Source: Akkermansia muciniphila (lineage in GTDB: Bacteria; Verrucomicrobiota; Verrucomicrobiia; Verrucomicrobiales; Akkermansiaceae). Taken from it: 64,000 nucleotides of DNA. This document shows, piece by piece, positions 1-9,673 of this stretch. Where the stretch lies: assembly GCF_002884975.1 (NCBI RefSeq), contig NZ_PJKB01000003.1, positions 350,743 to 414,742 on the forward strand. Direction: 5' to 3'. A model generated the notes under the pieces. It had not been told where the DNA came from. It saw only the letters and a program-made list of their open reading frames with translations, and searched no databases. The position numbers and the translations under genes are program-made. Positions within the stretch are counted from its first letter, which is position 1. The number at the start of each line of letters is the position of its first letter.

Positions 1-2982
1 GTCCGTCCCTTTCCGCAACAGCCTGTTCTTTGTGTCAAAGCTGTACCGTTCATGGATGAGGCCGCCGTTGGCACTAGCTCGGGAAAGACGGACTACGTTG
101 CCCCAGCCATCCGTTACAGATTGTTCCATGAGGGCCGGTTCCCCGGCTTCCTGCGGTATAAGGGTGGAATGGAGAATCCCTTCTTCCGTGCATTCCGTTT
201 GATAAAGCAAATGCCTCTGTCCCGTTCCGCTTTGTTCCAAAACGGTTCCATCCGCATGGCGGCGGGTGACAAGCGTAGCTCCTGCCGGCGTGGTAGCGGT
301 TTCCGTCAATCCATCCTCACTATAGGCATAAGCATGGTCTTTCCCAAGCACGTCCGTTTCACGAACAAGCTGCCCCAGCAGGTTGTATTCCCGCCCTTCA
401 CTAGTGGCCATGGGACCGACGTCCCGCCGTATCGCCAAGGCTCTGCCAAAAGCGTCCCGCGTGTAGCTGACAATGATTTCCGGAGTAGTTTCCGTAGCCG
501 AACGAATAGTTTCCACAAGCTGGCGAGCCGTGTTGTAGGCATACGTAGTCATCACTCCGTCTTCATCCTTTTCCCACAAGGGGCCGCAACACATCATTTC
601 ACGTTCCGTCACGCGTCCGTTGCCGCGCGTGCGCTTGAGCCATCGCCTCTCCTTGTCATATTCGTAGTCCGCCGTATCTGTCAATGCCCAGGTTCCATCC
701 ATCAGAAAAGCGTATTTTTCTATCCGGGTGTTGGTACCCTGCGCAGATACGTAAGTCAATTTGCGCTTGCTCTGCCCCGGCACAGCTTCTCCCTCAACCC
801 GGGTTTCCGCCGTAATCCTGTACAGGGCGCCGTGCTGACTGTTTGCTTCATACTCGTAAGAGGTCTGTACTCCATTGACGGCCTGCCGCATCTTCAACCG
901 GCCCCTTGCATGGACATTGGAAGCCGAGGGCATCCATGTTTCCGTTATTTCCACTTGCTCTCCTTCCGCACCCAGGGCAGTCGTCCGCTTAGTCACACGG
1001 CGCACGTCATTGGCTTCCTCATAGGTGTAGTGCGTGTCCCTCAACCGCACAGCTTTGATGGTAAGAACGACATATTGGTGAATGATATCCGGATCAGGAC
1101 GGTCCGAGTACCGGTAATAGGTGTAGGTGCCTTTTCTTTCCCCTCCGGACCAGGGTTCCATGCGAACTGTTTCACGGCCAAAAGCGTCGTAGGCCCACGT
1201 CTTGACACTCCCGTCGGGAGCAGTTTCCCGTGACAGCTTTCCTATGCTGTTATAATCGTAAGTGGTTTCCCGGGCATAGTCGGTGCCGTAGGCTTCAATG
1301 CGGCTGGTGCAAAGGTTCCCCTTGGAGGTCTGTTCATAAGTTTCACACACGCGAGAAATGGGTGTTCCGGTTTCTCCGCGCTGAACGGTAGTAATCAATT
1401 TCCATGTGGTGGAAGTGACAGCCTGTTTTTCCCGCAGGGTGTAAATGGCGTCTTCTCCTTCACCCTGGGACATGCACCAGGCGCCTCCCGTTCCCTGCCA
1501 ATAACGGGTGACATAGGGGGAACGGCCTTCAGCCTGTTCCGTGACCGTGAGTTTGCTGGTTGCCGTATCTCCGGAAATGGAGAAAGTTTTAAACGGAGTA
1601 CCCGTGACGGGATAAACGCCATTCGCTTTTTCCCCCACCTGCTCCGGCAGATAAAAGGCAATCACATAGCCGTCAGCCGTCACATTTTCTATACTGGCAA
1701 GGCCATCCCACAGGTTCCATATCTGGCGGATGTTTCCGTCACTCCCCCGCACGATGTCCAGATATTGGGAAAAATCCTGCGCCGTATAGGAAGAACCAAG
1801 CTTGGAAACATATCCGGTAGCGTTCTTTAGGGAAGAGAGTGAAGACCCTCCGTACAGAACGGAATTCCCCCTGTTATTGCTTACGCGCATTTCCGCGGCA
1901 AAGGAAGAAGCCGCATCGGCAGCACGGCTGCTTTCCTGTGCGTAAGTCATGGAAACGGAACCACCCCGTTTCTTGGAGCCTCCTATGGAACCCGCACTGG
2001 CCGCGCCGCCATAGCAATAGTAGTTGACATTGGTCCCCCCATTCCTGATCTGAAAGGCCGTGTCCGCCCTCAAGCTGCCTCCGGGAGGCGGCTGGATACT
2101 GCTTGCCATCGGGTGCAGGTATTGAAGAGCGGCGGGAGTCCACAATTTGGAAGAAAAGTTGTAAGCTACAATTTCCAGCATGCCATAAGGCATTCCTTCC
2201 ATCCCCCGGAAAGCTCCGAAATTGGTGCGCCACACCATGCTGGTTTTCCTGGTTTGGGTGGTTACGCGCTTACCGGCGGAAGAAATGTTGCCACGCATGG
2301 AGGGTGAAGAAAATAGCCCGCGAACTGTGGGAGGGGGTTCCGCTCCTCCCGTATTATCCATGCATCCGTCCGAAGAGGAAGGATTGCCCACCGGCTCATC
2401 ACCGTCTTCATCTCCACCATTGTTGCCGTCCGGACATGGGTTGCTGGAGCTGCTGTTGGGAGAACTGCTGCTCCCTCCGCTGCTGGAACCGCATGTATCG
2501 TCTTCGCCTTCGTCGTCATTGTCCACCGGTTCCGTTTGCGTATCCGGAGGGACATAGGAAGAGGAAGAACCAGTCTGATGGTCAGTGACGACCACGTTCA
2601 TGTCAAAAGTAAGTTTGGCGACGTTCTTCCCGTGGTCCTTCAGGGTAATGTTATGATATTCCAAATGGGCCTCATGCTTCCCTTCCTGGATATCAAATGA
2701 GGTTGTTTCCGGGCTGTAAGTACCGCCTCCTTCCGGCCCGCGCGGACCGAGATTCATAATCTCCTCTTGATCCACTGTCAGCGTCGCCAAATCATCGGCG
2801 CCCATGTTGACAGTACACTTGGCCGTTTCAGAAGGCCCCAGCGGGCGCACCTCAAATTCCCAATTCCAATTCCGGTCAAAAGCATCCGGAGCGCTTTTAT
2901 CGATAGGCGTCGGTTTTCCTCCGCTGTCGGAACTGCGCGCCCCTGTCAGGGAATTGATATCGTCGTTAAATTGTTCTTTCAT
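1..2982 (-). CDS. RHS/YD-repeat protein, 3' end outside window
   Basis: The frame starting at ATG 2982 stays open to base 1 (994 codons) and has no stop inside the window, so the C-terminus is missing. Residues 1-150 are an acidic region without a signal peptide. Next comes a Ser/Gly/Asp/Asn-rich linker with paired Cys (about 160-215). From about residue 500 onward short YD-type repeats recur, for example TTYDYNSIGKL, KTWAYDAFGRE, VSYTRDAFGRA and REYNLLGQLVRE. That pattern is typical of RHS/wall-associated repeat proteins, which form a beta-cage and often carry a variable or toxic C-terminal tip. The tip is not visible, so no toxin claim can be made. No ribosome binding site is evident. It could equally be a surface RHS-like protein without toxin function. 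Confidence 0.85.
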   Translation of the reverse strand, partial: MKEQFNDDINSLTGARSSDSGGKPTPIDKSAPDAFDRNWNWEFEVRPLGPSETAKCTVNMGADDLATLTVDQEEIMNLGPRGPEGGGTYSPETTSFDIQEGKHEAHLEYHNITLKDHGKNVAKLTFDMNVVVTDHQTGSSSSYVPPDTQTEPVDNDDEGEDDTCGSSSGGSSSSPNSSSSNPCPDGNNGGDEDGDEPVGNPSSSDGCMDNTGGAEPPPTVRGLFSSPSMRGNISSAGKRVTTQTRKTSMVWRTNFGAFRGMEGMPYGMLEIVAYNFSSKLWTPAALQYLHPMASSIQPPPGGSLRADTAFQIRNGGTNVNYYCYGGAASAGSIGGSKKRGGSVSMTYAQESSRAADAASSFAAEMRVSNNRGNSVLYGGSSLSSLKNATGYVSKLGSSYTAQDFSQYLDIVRGSDGNIRQIWNLWDGLASIENVTADGYVIAFYLPEQVGEKANGVYPVTGTPFKTFSISGDTATSKLTVTEQAEGRSPYVTRYWQGTGGAWCMSQGEGEDAIYTLREKQAVTSTTWKLITTVQRGETGTPISRVCETYEQTSKGNLCTSRIEAYGTDYARETTYDYNSIGKLSRETAPDGSVKTWAYDAFGRETVRMEPWSGGERKGTYTYYRYSDRPDPDIIHQYVVLTIKAVRLRDTHYTYEEANDVRRVTKRTTALGAEGEQVEITETWMPSASNVHARGRLKMRQAVNGVQTSYEYEANSQHGALYRITAETRVEGEAVPGQSKRKLTYVSAQGTNTRIEKYAFLMDGTWALTDTADYEYDKERRWLKRTRGNGRVTEREMMCCGPLWEKDEDGVMTTYAYNTARQLVETIRSATETTPEIIVSYTRDAFGRALAIRRDVGPMATSEGREYNLLGQLVRETDVLGKDHAYAYSEDGLTETATTPAGATLVTRRHADGTVLEQSGTGQRHLLYQTECTEEGILHSTLIPQEAGEPALMEQSVTDGWGNVVRLSRASANGGLIHERYSFDTKNRLLRKGTD

Positions 2983-3370
2983 GGTTGAAATAGATTAATT
3001 GTTGATTATCAATCATTGCTTGATTCCGGCACGGGAATGCCAGCAATAACTTTATCAATTCATTACCTATGCCAACTAATTTTTACTCTTCAACACGCCT
3101 AAAACGGAATAGACGCTATCCAGGGGCCACAAGAATATCTGCCATTTCATTCACTCTGGCAGGCAAACTACTTCTTTCCTCCGAGAAAAGAGGGGATTTT
3201 CCCCACTGCTGAGGAAGCTTCATTGAATACCGGCTGACTTCCCATCGCCCGGAATAGACGGCCAGTCCTGTTCCCCGGGCATCAAACCGATTCTTTCCCA
3301 ACGGAACACTTTACGGAAGCCGTTATAGAAGGAAGGAAGAATATCCTTTCTACCGAGACATCTTTATCAT
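2983..3370. other. intergenic region, no convincing gene
   Basis: This stretch separates the RHS gene start from the stop of the phosphatase. The part next to the RHS start (about 2983-3090) is AT-rich and probably holds that gene's promoter, but I cannot pick -35/-10 boxes with confidence. A 61-codon minus-strand frame at 3116-3301 has no recognisable motif and unconvincing composition. I see no RNA gene. Confidence 0.4.
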
Positions 3371-3871
3371 TCAGGAGAGCTGCTCCTTCAAATGCTCCAG
3401 CAGGTTGGCGCAGCCGTCCTGAAGCAATTCCACCACATGGTCAAAGCCTTCCTGGCCTCCATAGTAGGGGTCCGGCACTTCCTCATCCAGAAAACGCGTG
3501 GTGAAAAAGCACATGGGGACAATCTTGCCTTCCCACTGTCCGCTCTTGTCCAGCCGTTTCAAATCCCGCAGATTCTCCCGGTCCATCCCTACAACCAGGT
3601 CGAACTGCTCCAGATCATCCTTCCGCACGGGGCGTGATTTGACTCCCGGATTCCGATAACCGTATTTTTCCAGGGCCTGGACCATCCGGGCATCCGGAGG
3701 GCAGCCCCGGTGGTAGCCGATCATTCCGGCGGAATCGCTCTCAATCAGGTTTTCCAACCCTTGTTCCTTCACCATCTTTTTAAAAATGATTTCCGCCGCG
3801 GGAGAACGGCAGATATTGCCCAGGCAGACAAAGAGGACTCGGTAAGGTTCGGAAGCATTCATGGGGACCAT
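3371..3871 (-). CDS. low-molecular-weight protein-tyrosine phosphatase
   Basis: The 166-residue product begins with the class II PTP signature VCLGNICRSPAA, whose Cys16 is the expected nucleophile of a CX5R(S) loop. It ends with the DPYYGG motif around residue 133, which supplies the catalytic aspartate. The length is normal for the arsenate-reductase/LMW-PTP fold. In bacteria such enzymes dephosphorylate tyrosine kinases of exopolysaccharide export or act as general phosphatases. No partner kinase is next to it, so the substrate is unknown. ATG 3862 is an equally possible start, three codons downstream; neither has a clear ribosome binding site. Confidence 0.93.
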   Translation of the reverse strand: MVPMNASEPYRVLFVCLGNICRSPAAEIIFKKMVKEQGLENLIESDSAGMIGYHRGCPPDARMVQALEKYGYRNPGVKSRPVRKDDLEQFDLVVGMDRENLRDLKRLDKSGQWEGKIVPMCFFTTRFLDEEVPDPYYGGQEGFDHVVELLQDGCANLLEHLKEQLS

Positions 3872-4019
3872 TATTTTCTTTCAGGATAGGCAAGACGTTT
3901 CCCCAGATCAAGAGGGAAGAGCCTCCTGCATGGAAAGCAGACACACGCCGGGCAACGCAGGGAGCCAGCCGCAGAACGCCGCCATGCCGTCCCAAAATAA
4001 GATTCTCCTGTGTTTCGGC

Positions 4020-4048
4020 TTGCGTCACGGGGTGTTCGGCTGTAGATT
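4020..4048 (+). promoter_or_regulatory. possible guaB promoter
   Basis: TTGCGT at 4020-4025 and TAGATT at 4043-4048 are separated by 17 bases. The -10-like box ends five bases before the guaB ATG, so a transcript starting here would be leaderless or nearly so. The -35 match is weak; this is a reading by eye. Confidence 0.3.
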
Positions 4049-4053
4049 ATCGC

Positions 4054-5505
4054 ATGGCAGATCTCCCTCTTGGATTAAGTTTTGATGACGTGCTCCTGCT
4101 GCCCCGCCTGAGCGCGATTCTTCCCGGTGATGCGGACATCAGTTCCCAGCTTGTTCCGGGCTTTGACATGAAAATCCCCATGCTGTCCGCAGCCATGGAT
4201 ACCGTTTCCGAATCGGAACTGGCGATTGCCCTGGCGCGGGAAGGCGGCTTGGCCGTCATTCACCGCAATAATCCCATCGACATCCAGGCGGCCATGGTTT
4301 CCCGCGTGAAGCGTTTTGAAAACGCGGTCATTCCTAATCCCGTCACGGTGAACAAGGACATGACGCTTGAAGAAGTCCATCAAATCATGATGGAACAGGG
4401 CTATTCCGGCTTCCCGGTGGTGGACTCCAACCGCCGTCTGGAAGGCATCATCACCGGGCGCGACATGCGCGGCGTGGATGATTACCAGAACGTCCGGGTC
4501 AAGGATGTCATGACTCCCCTTTCCCGCCTGATTACGGCGGCTCCCACCACCACCATTGAGGAAGCGCGCCACATTCTTTACACCCACCGCATTGAAAAAC
4601 TTCCCCTGGTGGATGAAAACGGCGTGCTGGCCGGCCTCATCACGGAAACGGACATCCAGAAGCGCGCCATGTTTGCGGACGCCTCCAAGGACGAACACGG
4701 CCACCTGCGCTGCGGCGCCGCCGTGGGCGTGGGCTCCGATTACCTGGACCGCGCCAAGGCTCTCATTTCCGCCGGAGCGGACGCCCTGTTCATTGACGCC
4801 GCCACCGGCCACACCACCCGCGTCATGGACGTGGTTTCCAACCTCCGCAAACTGACGGACCGTCCCATCGTGGCCGGCAACGTAGTCACGGCGGAAGGCG
4901 CCTCCGACCTGATCAAGGCGGGCGTGCAAGCCATCAAGGTGGGCGTGGGCCCCGGCTCCATTTGCACCACCCGCGTCATTTCCGGCGTGGGCATGCCCCA
5001 GTTCACGGCTATCCAGGAGGTAGCCTCCGTAGCCCGTCCCGCGGGCGTCACCGTCATTGCGGACGGCGGCATCCGCTACTCCGGGGACATCGTGAAAGCC
5101 CTGGCCGCCGGCGCTGACCTGGTGATGCTGGGCGGCCTGCTGGCCGGCACGGAAGAAAGCCCGGGCAAGGTGGTCCACTACCAGGGCCGCCACTTCAAGC
5201 AGTACCGCGGCATGGGCTCCCTGGGCGCCATGCGCCGCGGCTCCGGCGACCGTTACGGCCAGAACAGCTCCGGCAAGCTCGTCGCGGAAGGCGTGGAAGC
5301 GCGCGTCCCGTACAAGGGCATGCTGGCGGACGTGGTCTTCCAGCTCATGGGCGGCCTGCGCTCCGGCATGGGCTACCTGGGCGCACACACCCTGGCGGAA
5401 CTCCGGGACAAGGCCCGTTTTGTCCAGATCACCTCCGGCGGCCTGAAGGAAAGCCACCCCCACGACATCACCATCACGGAAGAACCCATCAACTATTCCT
5501 GTTAA
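4054..5505 (+). CDS. guaB: IMP dehydrogenase
   Basis: This 483-residue protein matches the full bacterial IMPDH length. It catalyses NAD-dependent oxidation of IMP to XMP, the first committed step to GMP. The N-terminal barrel half contains [14 protein letters not shown]-domain pair follows at roughly residues 95-210 ([14 protein letters not shown], then [17 protein letters not shown]). The catalytic loop GPGSICTTR lies near residue 300, with the Cys that forms the thioimidate with IMP. The flap carries [10 protein letters not shown]. guaA follows after 12 bases in the same orientation, so the two GMP steps form one operon. Confidence 0.98.
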   Translation: MADLPLGLSFDDVLLLPRLSAILPGDADISSQLVPGFDMKIPMLSAAMDTVSESELAIALAREGGLAVIHRNNPIDIQAAMVSRVKRFENAVIPNPVTVNKDMTLEEVHQIMMEQGYSGFPVVDSNRRLEGIITGRDMRGVDDYQNVRVKDVMTPLSRLITAAPTTTIEEARHILYTHRIEKLPLVDENGVLAGLITETDIQKRAMFADASKDEHGHLRCGAAVGVGSDYLDRAKALISAGADALFIDAATGHTTRVMDVVSNLRKLTDRPIVAGNVVTAEGASDLIKAGVQAIKVGVGPGSICTTRVISGVGMPQFTAIQEVASVARPAGVTVIADGGIRYSGDIVKALAAGADLVMLGGLLAGTEESPGKVVHYQGRHFKQYRGMGSLGAMRRGSGDRYGQNSSGKLVAEGVEARVPYKGMLADVVFQLMGGLRSGMGYLGAHTLAELRDKARFVQITSGGLKESHPHDITITEEPINYSC

Positions 5506-5517
5506 ACCCTCTCTCAC

Positions 5518-7041
5518 ATGGACGACAAGCACCTCGTAGCCGTCATTGACTTCGGCTCCCAATACACCCAGCTCATTGTGCGCCGCGTGCGCGAACTGGG
5601 CTACATGGCCAAACTGTACGCGCTGGAAGACCTGGACCAGATTCATGAACCCGGCGCCGTCATTCTTTCCGGCGGCCCTAAAAGCACCACGGACGCGGAC
5701 GCCCCGGACATTGATTTTGAATGGCTCCAGAGCCTGAACGTCCCCGTGCTGGGCGTGTGCTACGGCATGCAGCTCCTGAACATCAAGCACGGCGGCTCCG
5801 TGAAAGCCAGCAACAAGCGTGAATACGGCCCCGCCGCCCTGCTGCCGGAAGCCTGCGCGGGCCTGTACCAGGACATGTCAGCCTCCTCCCAGGTATGGAT
5901 GAGCCATTCGGATACGGTGGACCATCTGGCGGAAGGCTGCCAGGTCATCGCCCGTAATGCGGAAGGCGTCCCCGTCTCCCTCCAGTGGGGAGAAACCACC
6001 TTCGGCATCCAGTTCCACCCGGAAGTGACCCATTCCCATGAAGGGCGTACCATCCTGCGCAACTTCCTCTCCTGCGCCGCCAACCTCAAGAAGTTCGACA
6101 TCGGCGACTTCAAGAGGCAGCTCATCCGTGAAATTCAGGAGCGCGTGGGCAGCAAGCAGGTCGTCTGCGGCGTCTCCGGCGGCGTGGACAGCACCGTGCT
6201 GGCCGTCCTGCTGCATGAGGCGGGCGTGAACATGCGCGCCATCTTTGTGGACAACGGCCTGCTGCGTAAGAATGAGGCTGATGAAGTCCGCGCCAATTTC
6301 GCCCGCATGAACGTGGAAATTGAAACGGTGGACGCTTCCGAACGCTTCCTGACGGCCCTGGCCGGGGAAGGTGACCCGGAAAAGAAGCGCCGCATCATCG
6401 GCGGCCTGTTCATCGACGTATTCTGGGACGCCGTGGGAGACGCGGAAATGCTCGCCCAGGGCACCCTGTACCCGGACGTGATTGAAAGCGCCTCCAACGC
6501 CAAATCCAAGGCCTCCGTCATCAAGACCCACCACAACCGCGTGGAACGCGTGCTGGAGCTCCAGGCGCAGGGGAAAGTGCTGGAACCCCTGGCGGAACTG
6601 TTCAAGGACGAGGTGCGTGAACTGGGAGCCTCCATGGGCATCCCGCATGACATCCTGTGGCGCCACCCCTTCCCCGGTCCCGGCCTGGCCGTACGCTGTC
6701 CCGGCGTAGTTACCAGGGACCGCCTGGATATCATCCGGGAATGTGACGCCATCTTCATCGGCAATCTGAAAAAATACGGCTGGTATGAAAAAGTCTGGCA
6801 GGCTTACGCCGGCCTGATCCCCGTGAAGACAGTGGGCGTGAAAGGCGACGAACGCTCCTACGAATGGGCCACCAACCTGCGCGCCATCGTGTCGGAAGAC
6901 GCCATGACGGCGGACTGGGTGGAGCTCCCCCCCGCCCTTCTGCGTGAAACCAGCAACCGCATTCTCAATGAAGTGAAGGGCATCAACCGGGTCCTTTACG
7001 ATATTTCCACCAAGCCCCCGGCTTCCATTGAGTGGGAATAA
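5518..7041 (+). CDS. guaA: GMP synthase (glutamine-hydrolysing)
   Basis: The 507-residue protein converts XMP to GMP using ATP and glutamine. An N-terminal class I amidotransferase domain has the nucleophile Cys81 in GVCYGMQLL and the His/Glu pair in FHPEVTHS. The ATP-pyrophosphatase domain carries the PP-loop GVSGGVDSTV near residue 215. The C-terminal dimerisation domain ends in the typical SIEWE tail. It lies directly behind guaB. The following acetyltransferase starts 76 bases later with its own strong ribosome binding site and is functionally unrelated. Confidence 0.98.
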   Translation: MDDKHLVAVIDFGSQYTQLIVRRVRELGYMAKLYALEDLDQIHEPGAVILSGGPKSTTDADAPDIDFEWLQSLNVPVLGVCYGMQLLNIKHGGSVKASNKREYGPAALLPEACAGLYQDMSASSQVWMSHSDTVDHLAEGCQVIARNAEGVPVSLQWGETTFGIQFHPEVTHSHEGRTILRNFLSCAANLKKFDIGDFKRQLIREIQERVGSKQVVCGVSGGVDSTVLAVLLHEAGVNMRAIFVDNGLLRKNEADEVRANFARMNVEIETVDASERFLTALAGEGDPEKKRRIIGGLFIDVFWDAVGDAEMLAQGTLYPDVIESASNAKSKASVIKTHHNRVERVLELQAQGKVLEPLAELFKDEVRELGASMGIPHDILWRHPFPGPGLAVRCPGVVTRDRLDIIRECDAIFIGNLKKYGWYEKVWQAYAGLIPVKTVGVKGDERSYEWATNLRAIVSEDAMTADWVELPPALLRETSNRILNEVKGINRVLYDISTKPPASIEWE

Positions 7042-7117
7042 GGCTTCCGCACCCTGCTGACGACCGCGCAGCAGGGTGCCTGCCGCCAATACCGCGGTAA
7101 TTGAAAGGAGAACCATC

Positions 7118-7720
7118 ATGACTGAACTGGAAAAATGCATGGCGGGAGAATGGTATGACTGCCACGACAAGGTGTTCCTGGAATTCAAGGCCAAGACACA
7201 CCGCCTCTTGATGAAATACAATTCCCTGCCTTACGACCATAAGGAGGAGAAGTACCAGGTCCTGAAGGAAATGCTTGGCAGCATAGGCACTAAAGTCTCC
7301 ATAGGCCACTCCTTTACTTGCGACTACGGCCGCAATATCCATATCGGGAATAACGTCACTGTCAATACGGGCTGCACGTTCGTGGACTGCAATAAAATCA
7401 CCATTGGCAGCAATGTGCTGATCGCCCCCAACGTGCAGATTTACACCGCTACGCATCCCATTGACCTGAATGAGCGCCTCACCCCCGTTGAAACGGCGGA
7501 GGGCGTTGAATACGTCCGCCATACCTTTGCCCTTCCGGTCACGATAGAAGACGGCTGCTGGATTGGCGGCGGCGTGATCATTCTACCGGGTATTACCATT
7601 GGGAAAGGCAGCGTCATCGGCGCCGGCAGCGTGGTCACCAGGAATATTCCCGCCAACAGCCTGGCGGCGGGAAATCCCTGCAAAGTTATCCGTAAAATCA
7701 ACGGAAGTCAGGAACAATGA
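7118..7720 (+). CDS. sugar O-acetyltransferase, maltose/galactoside type
   Basis: The start ATG 7118 is chosen because AAAGGAG stands seven bases upstream; an earlier in-frame ATG at 7076 lacks this. The 200-residue protein has the N-terminal Mac domain (MAGEWYDCHD... about residues 5-60) followed by left-handed beta-helix hexapeptide repeats such as IHIGNNVTVNTG and IGSNVLIAPNV. The catalytic His region reads YTATHPID. This layout is that of maltose and galactoside acetyltransferases (Maa/LacA), which use acetyl-CoA to acetylate free sugars. The actual acceptor is not determinable. It overlaps the next gene by four bases (ATGA). Confidence 0.9.
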   Translation: MTELEKCMAGEWYDCHDKVFLEFKAKTHRLLMKYNSLPYDHKEEKYQVLKEMLGSIGTKVSIGHSFTCDYGRNIHIGNNVTVNTGCTFVDCNKITIGSNVLIAPNVQIYTATHPIDLNERLTPVETAEGVEYVRHTFALPVTIEDGCWIGGGVIILPGITIGKGSVIGAGSVVTRNIPANSLAAGNPCKVIRKINGSQEQ

Positions 7721-8364
7721 TTAAACTGATAGCGTTTGACCTGGACGGCACCATCGGGGAAACGGTCCCCATGTGCATCAGGGCGTTTGAGCAGGCGGTC
7801 TCCCCCTATGCGGGCCACACGCTGAGCGAACGGGAAATCACGCAAACCTTCGGCCTGAATGAAGTCGGAATGATCAAGGTAGTGGCCGGGGAAAAATGGA
7901 GGGAGGCTCTTCGTGACTTTTATCCGGTTTATGAGAAAATGCATGATGAATGCCCAGAACCGTACGAGGGCATTTGCGAACTGATCCACACCCTAAAAGC
8001 TGCTGGAATACTGGTTGCCCTGATTACCGGAAAGGGAGAAAAGAGCTGCCGCATCACTCTTGAAAAATTCGGCATGCAGGACCTGTTCTGCTCTGTAAAA
8101 ACCGGTGCGGAAGACAGGCCCAATAAAGCGGACGCCATTGAGGAACTGCTGGCTGCCTACTGCGTGGCAAAAGATGAATTTTATTACATTGGAGACGCGG
8201 TTTCAGATGTGACCGCCTGTAAAAAAGCGGGCGTGCCCTGCCTGTCTGCCGCCTGGGGAGCCACAGCAGACATCAGCGGACTGGAAGAGTCCAATCCTTC
8301 AAAGGTATTTTTCAGCATTGAAGACCTGGCGCATTTCCTCCGCCGCCTGCAGAAAGGAATGTAA
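7717..8364 (+). CDS. HAD-family phosphatase
   Basis: The 215-residue product has the HAD motif I DLDGTIGE (nucleophile Asp9), motif II as LITGKGE, a lysine region KADAIEE and motif IV YIGDAVSDVTACKKAG. An alpha-helical cap of the phosphoglycolate phosphatase type lies between motifs I and II. Substrates of this subgroup vary (phosphoglycolate, sugar phosphates, pyrophosphate), so none is assigned. The ATG overlaps the stop of the acetyltransferase gene, suggesting translational coupling and perhaps a shared sugar-phosphate context. Confidence 0.88.
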   Translation: MIKLIAFDLDGTIGETVPMCIRAFEQAVSPYAGHTLSEREITQTFGLNEVGMIKVVAGEKWREALRDFYPVYEKMHDECPEPYEGICELIHTLKAAGILVALITGKGEKSCRITLEKFGMQDLFCSVKTGAEDRPNKADAIEELLAAYCVAKDEFYYIGDAVSDVTACKKAGVPCLSAAWGATADISGLEESNPSKVFFSIEDLAHFLRRLQKGM

Positions 8365-8419
8365 CCTCCCTCCGCTCTTTCCTTTGTCCTAACCAGTCGC
8401 GCCCAGCAATCTTCCCGCC

Positions 8420-9406
8420 ATGGATACCGGTTCCATCATCCTCACCTCTTTCCTTTCCACCATTCCCGTCTATCTTTTCTTCGCCACGGGTTTCTACCTG
8501 CGCCACAAGCACGTTATCCAGGCGGATCATGACGCCCCCATCATGCGCCTGGCGATGGACGTGGCCTATCCCTGCCTTGTTTTCCACAGCATCATGAAGT
8601 ACATGGTGCTCTCCGGGAATGAAACGCTCAGCAGCGTTTCCTTTTCCCTCCAGGCCATTGCGGCAGGAGCGCTGGAACTCCTGCTGGGAATCGCGTCAGC
8701 ATGGCTGGTCGCCAAAATGCTGCGCATGCGCATCGGCACGGGTCTGCGCACCTTCACCCTGACGGCGGGGGTGCAGAACTACGCCTTCTTCGTCATTCCC
8801 ATCATCCAGATGCTGTTCACGGCCAGCAATGACCCCACCCTGGGCGTCCTCTTCGTCCACAACGTAGGTTGTGAACTTGTTGTCTGGAGCATCGGCGTCA
8901 TCATCATTGCCGGTGGACCGGGCAACCTGAACATGGGCGTCTTCTTCCGCGGGCCGCTGCTGGCGGTCATGGTGGGCCTCACGCTCGCCTGGTCGGGCCT
9001 GGGAACCTATGTAGCCCAGCCGCCTCTCATGAAAACCTTTGAAATGATCGGCAATTGTGCCACTCCCCTTTGCCTGATCCTCTTCGGTTGTTCCATGAGA
9101 GACCTGTGGCACAACATGAAATGGGAACCCAAGCCCATCGTCTGCGGCCTGCTGACGCGTCTGGGACTGGCTCCGGCCCTACTGCTCCTGATGGCTTATT
9201 TCCTGCCGGTGGACGACTACATCAAGCGCGTCATCATCATCCAGGCTGCCATTCCCTCCGCCGTCATTCCGGTCATTCTGGCCAAGCGCTTCGGCGGCAA
9301 TCCGGACCTGGGCACCCAAATCCTGCTGACCACTACCGTGGCCTCCTTCATCACGCTGCCCTGCTGGCTGGCACTGGGGTCTTCCCTCGTCGTACCGTTG
9401 TATTAA
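8420..9406 (+). CDS. AEC-family (auxin efflux carrier-type) transporter
   Basis: This 328-residue integral membrane protein has about ten hydrophobic segments arranged as two halves, as in the AEC/BASS fold. Recognisable pieces are the N-terminal TIPVYLFFATGFYLRHKHV, the central NYAFFVIPIIQMLF and the C-terminal IPSAVIPVILAKRFGGN helix. Characterised bacterial members move malate, malonate or related organic acids. The neighbours do not identify the substrate. It starts 55 bases after the HAD gene and may share its transcript. Confidence 0.85.
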   Translation: MDTGSIILTSFLSTIPVYLFFATGFYLRHKHVIQADHDAPIMRLAMDVAYPCLVFHSIMKYMVLSGNETLSSVSFSLQAIAAGALELLLGIASAWLVAKMLRMRIGTGLRTFTLTAGVQNYAFFVIPIIQMLFTASNDPTLGVLFVHNVGCELVVWSIGVIIIAGGPGNLNMGVFFRGPLLAVMVGLTLAWSGLGTYVAQPPLMKTFEMIGNCATPLCLILFGCSMRDLWHNMKWEPKPIVCGLLTRLGLAPALLLLMAYFLPVDDYIKRVIIIQAAIPSAVIPVILAKRFGGNPDLGTQILLTTTVASFITLPCWLALGSSLVVPLY

Positions 9407-9673
9407 AGGAGGTGCGGCAGCACCGTTACCGGGGCTGAATGAAAAGCAAAGCGAAAGTCGCCGGGCTGGACCACGGGCAGGCAAACGGTCCAATTCCGCG
9501 TTCCCGGAAGCTTGCCTCTTCACGAATGCGGTTCCTTCATTGGGAGCTCCACTAGCAGAACTATTACGGCCCTGGAATGCCGTCATTCTTTCTACACCCT
9601 CACCACGTTTCCATGCTGAAGCTTTCCCACCTTTGTGTTGACTCCCCGGATGGATATGTATTCAATGGGCTCC

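Noticed and set aside
52-1233. 393-codon plus-strand frame
   Set aside because: It lies opposite the YD-repeat frame, which shows clear repeated motifs; the plus-strand product has none.
4075-5790. 571-codon minus-strand frame opposite guaB and guaA
   Set aside because: It is the antisense of two certain genes; its His/Ala/Gly/Val-rich product mirrors their codon usage and has no motif.
5878-7221. 447-codon minus-strand frame opposite guaA
   Set aside because: Same antisense effect of GC-rich codons; guaA has all its catalytic motifs.
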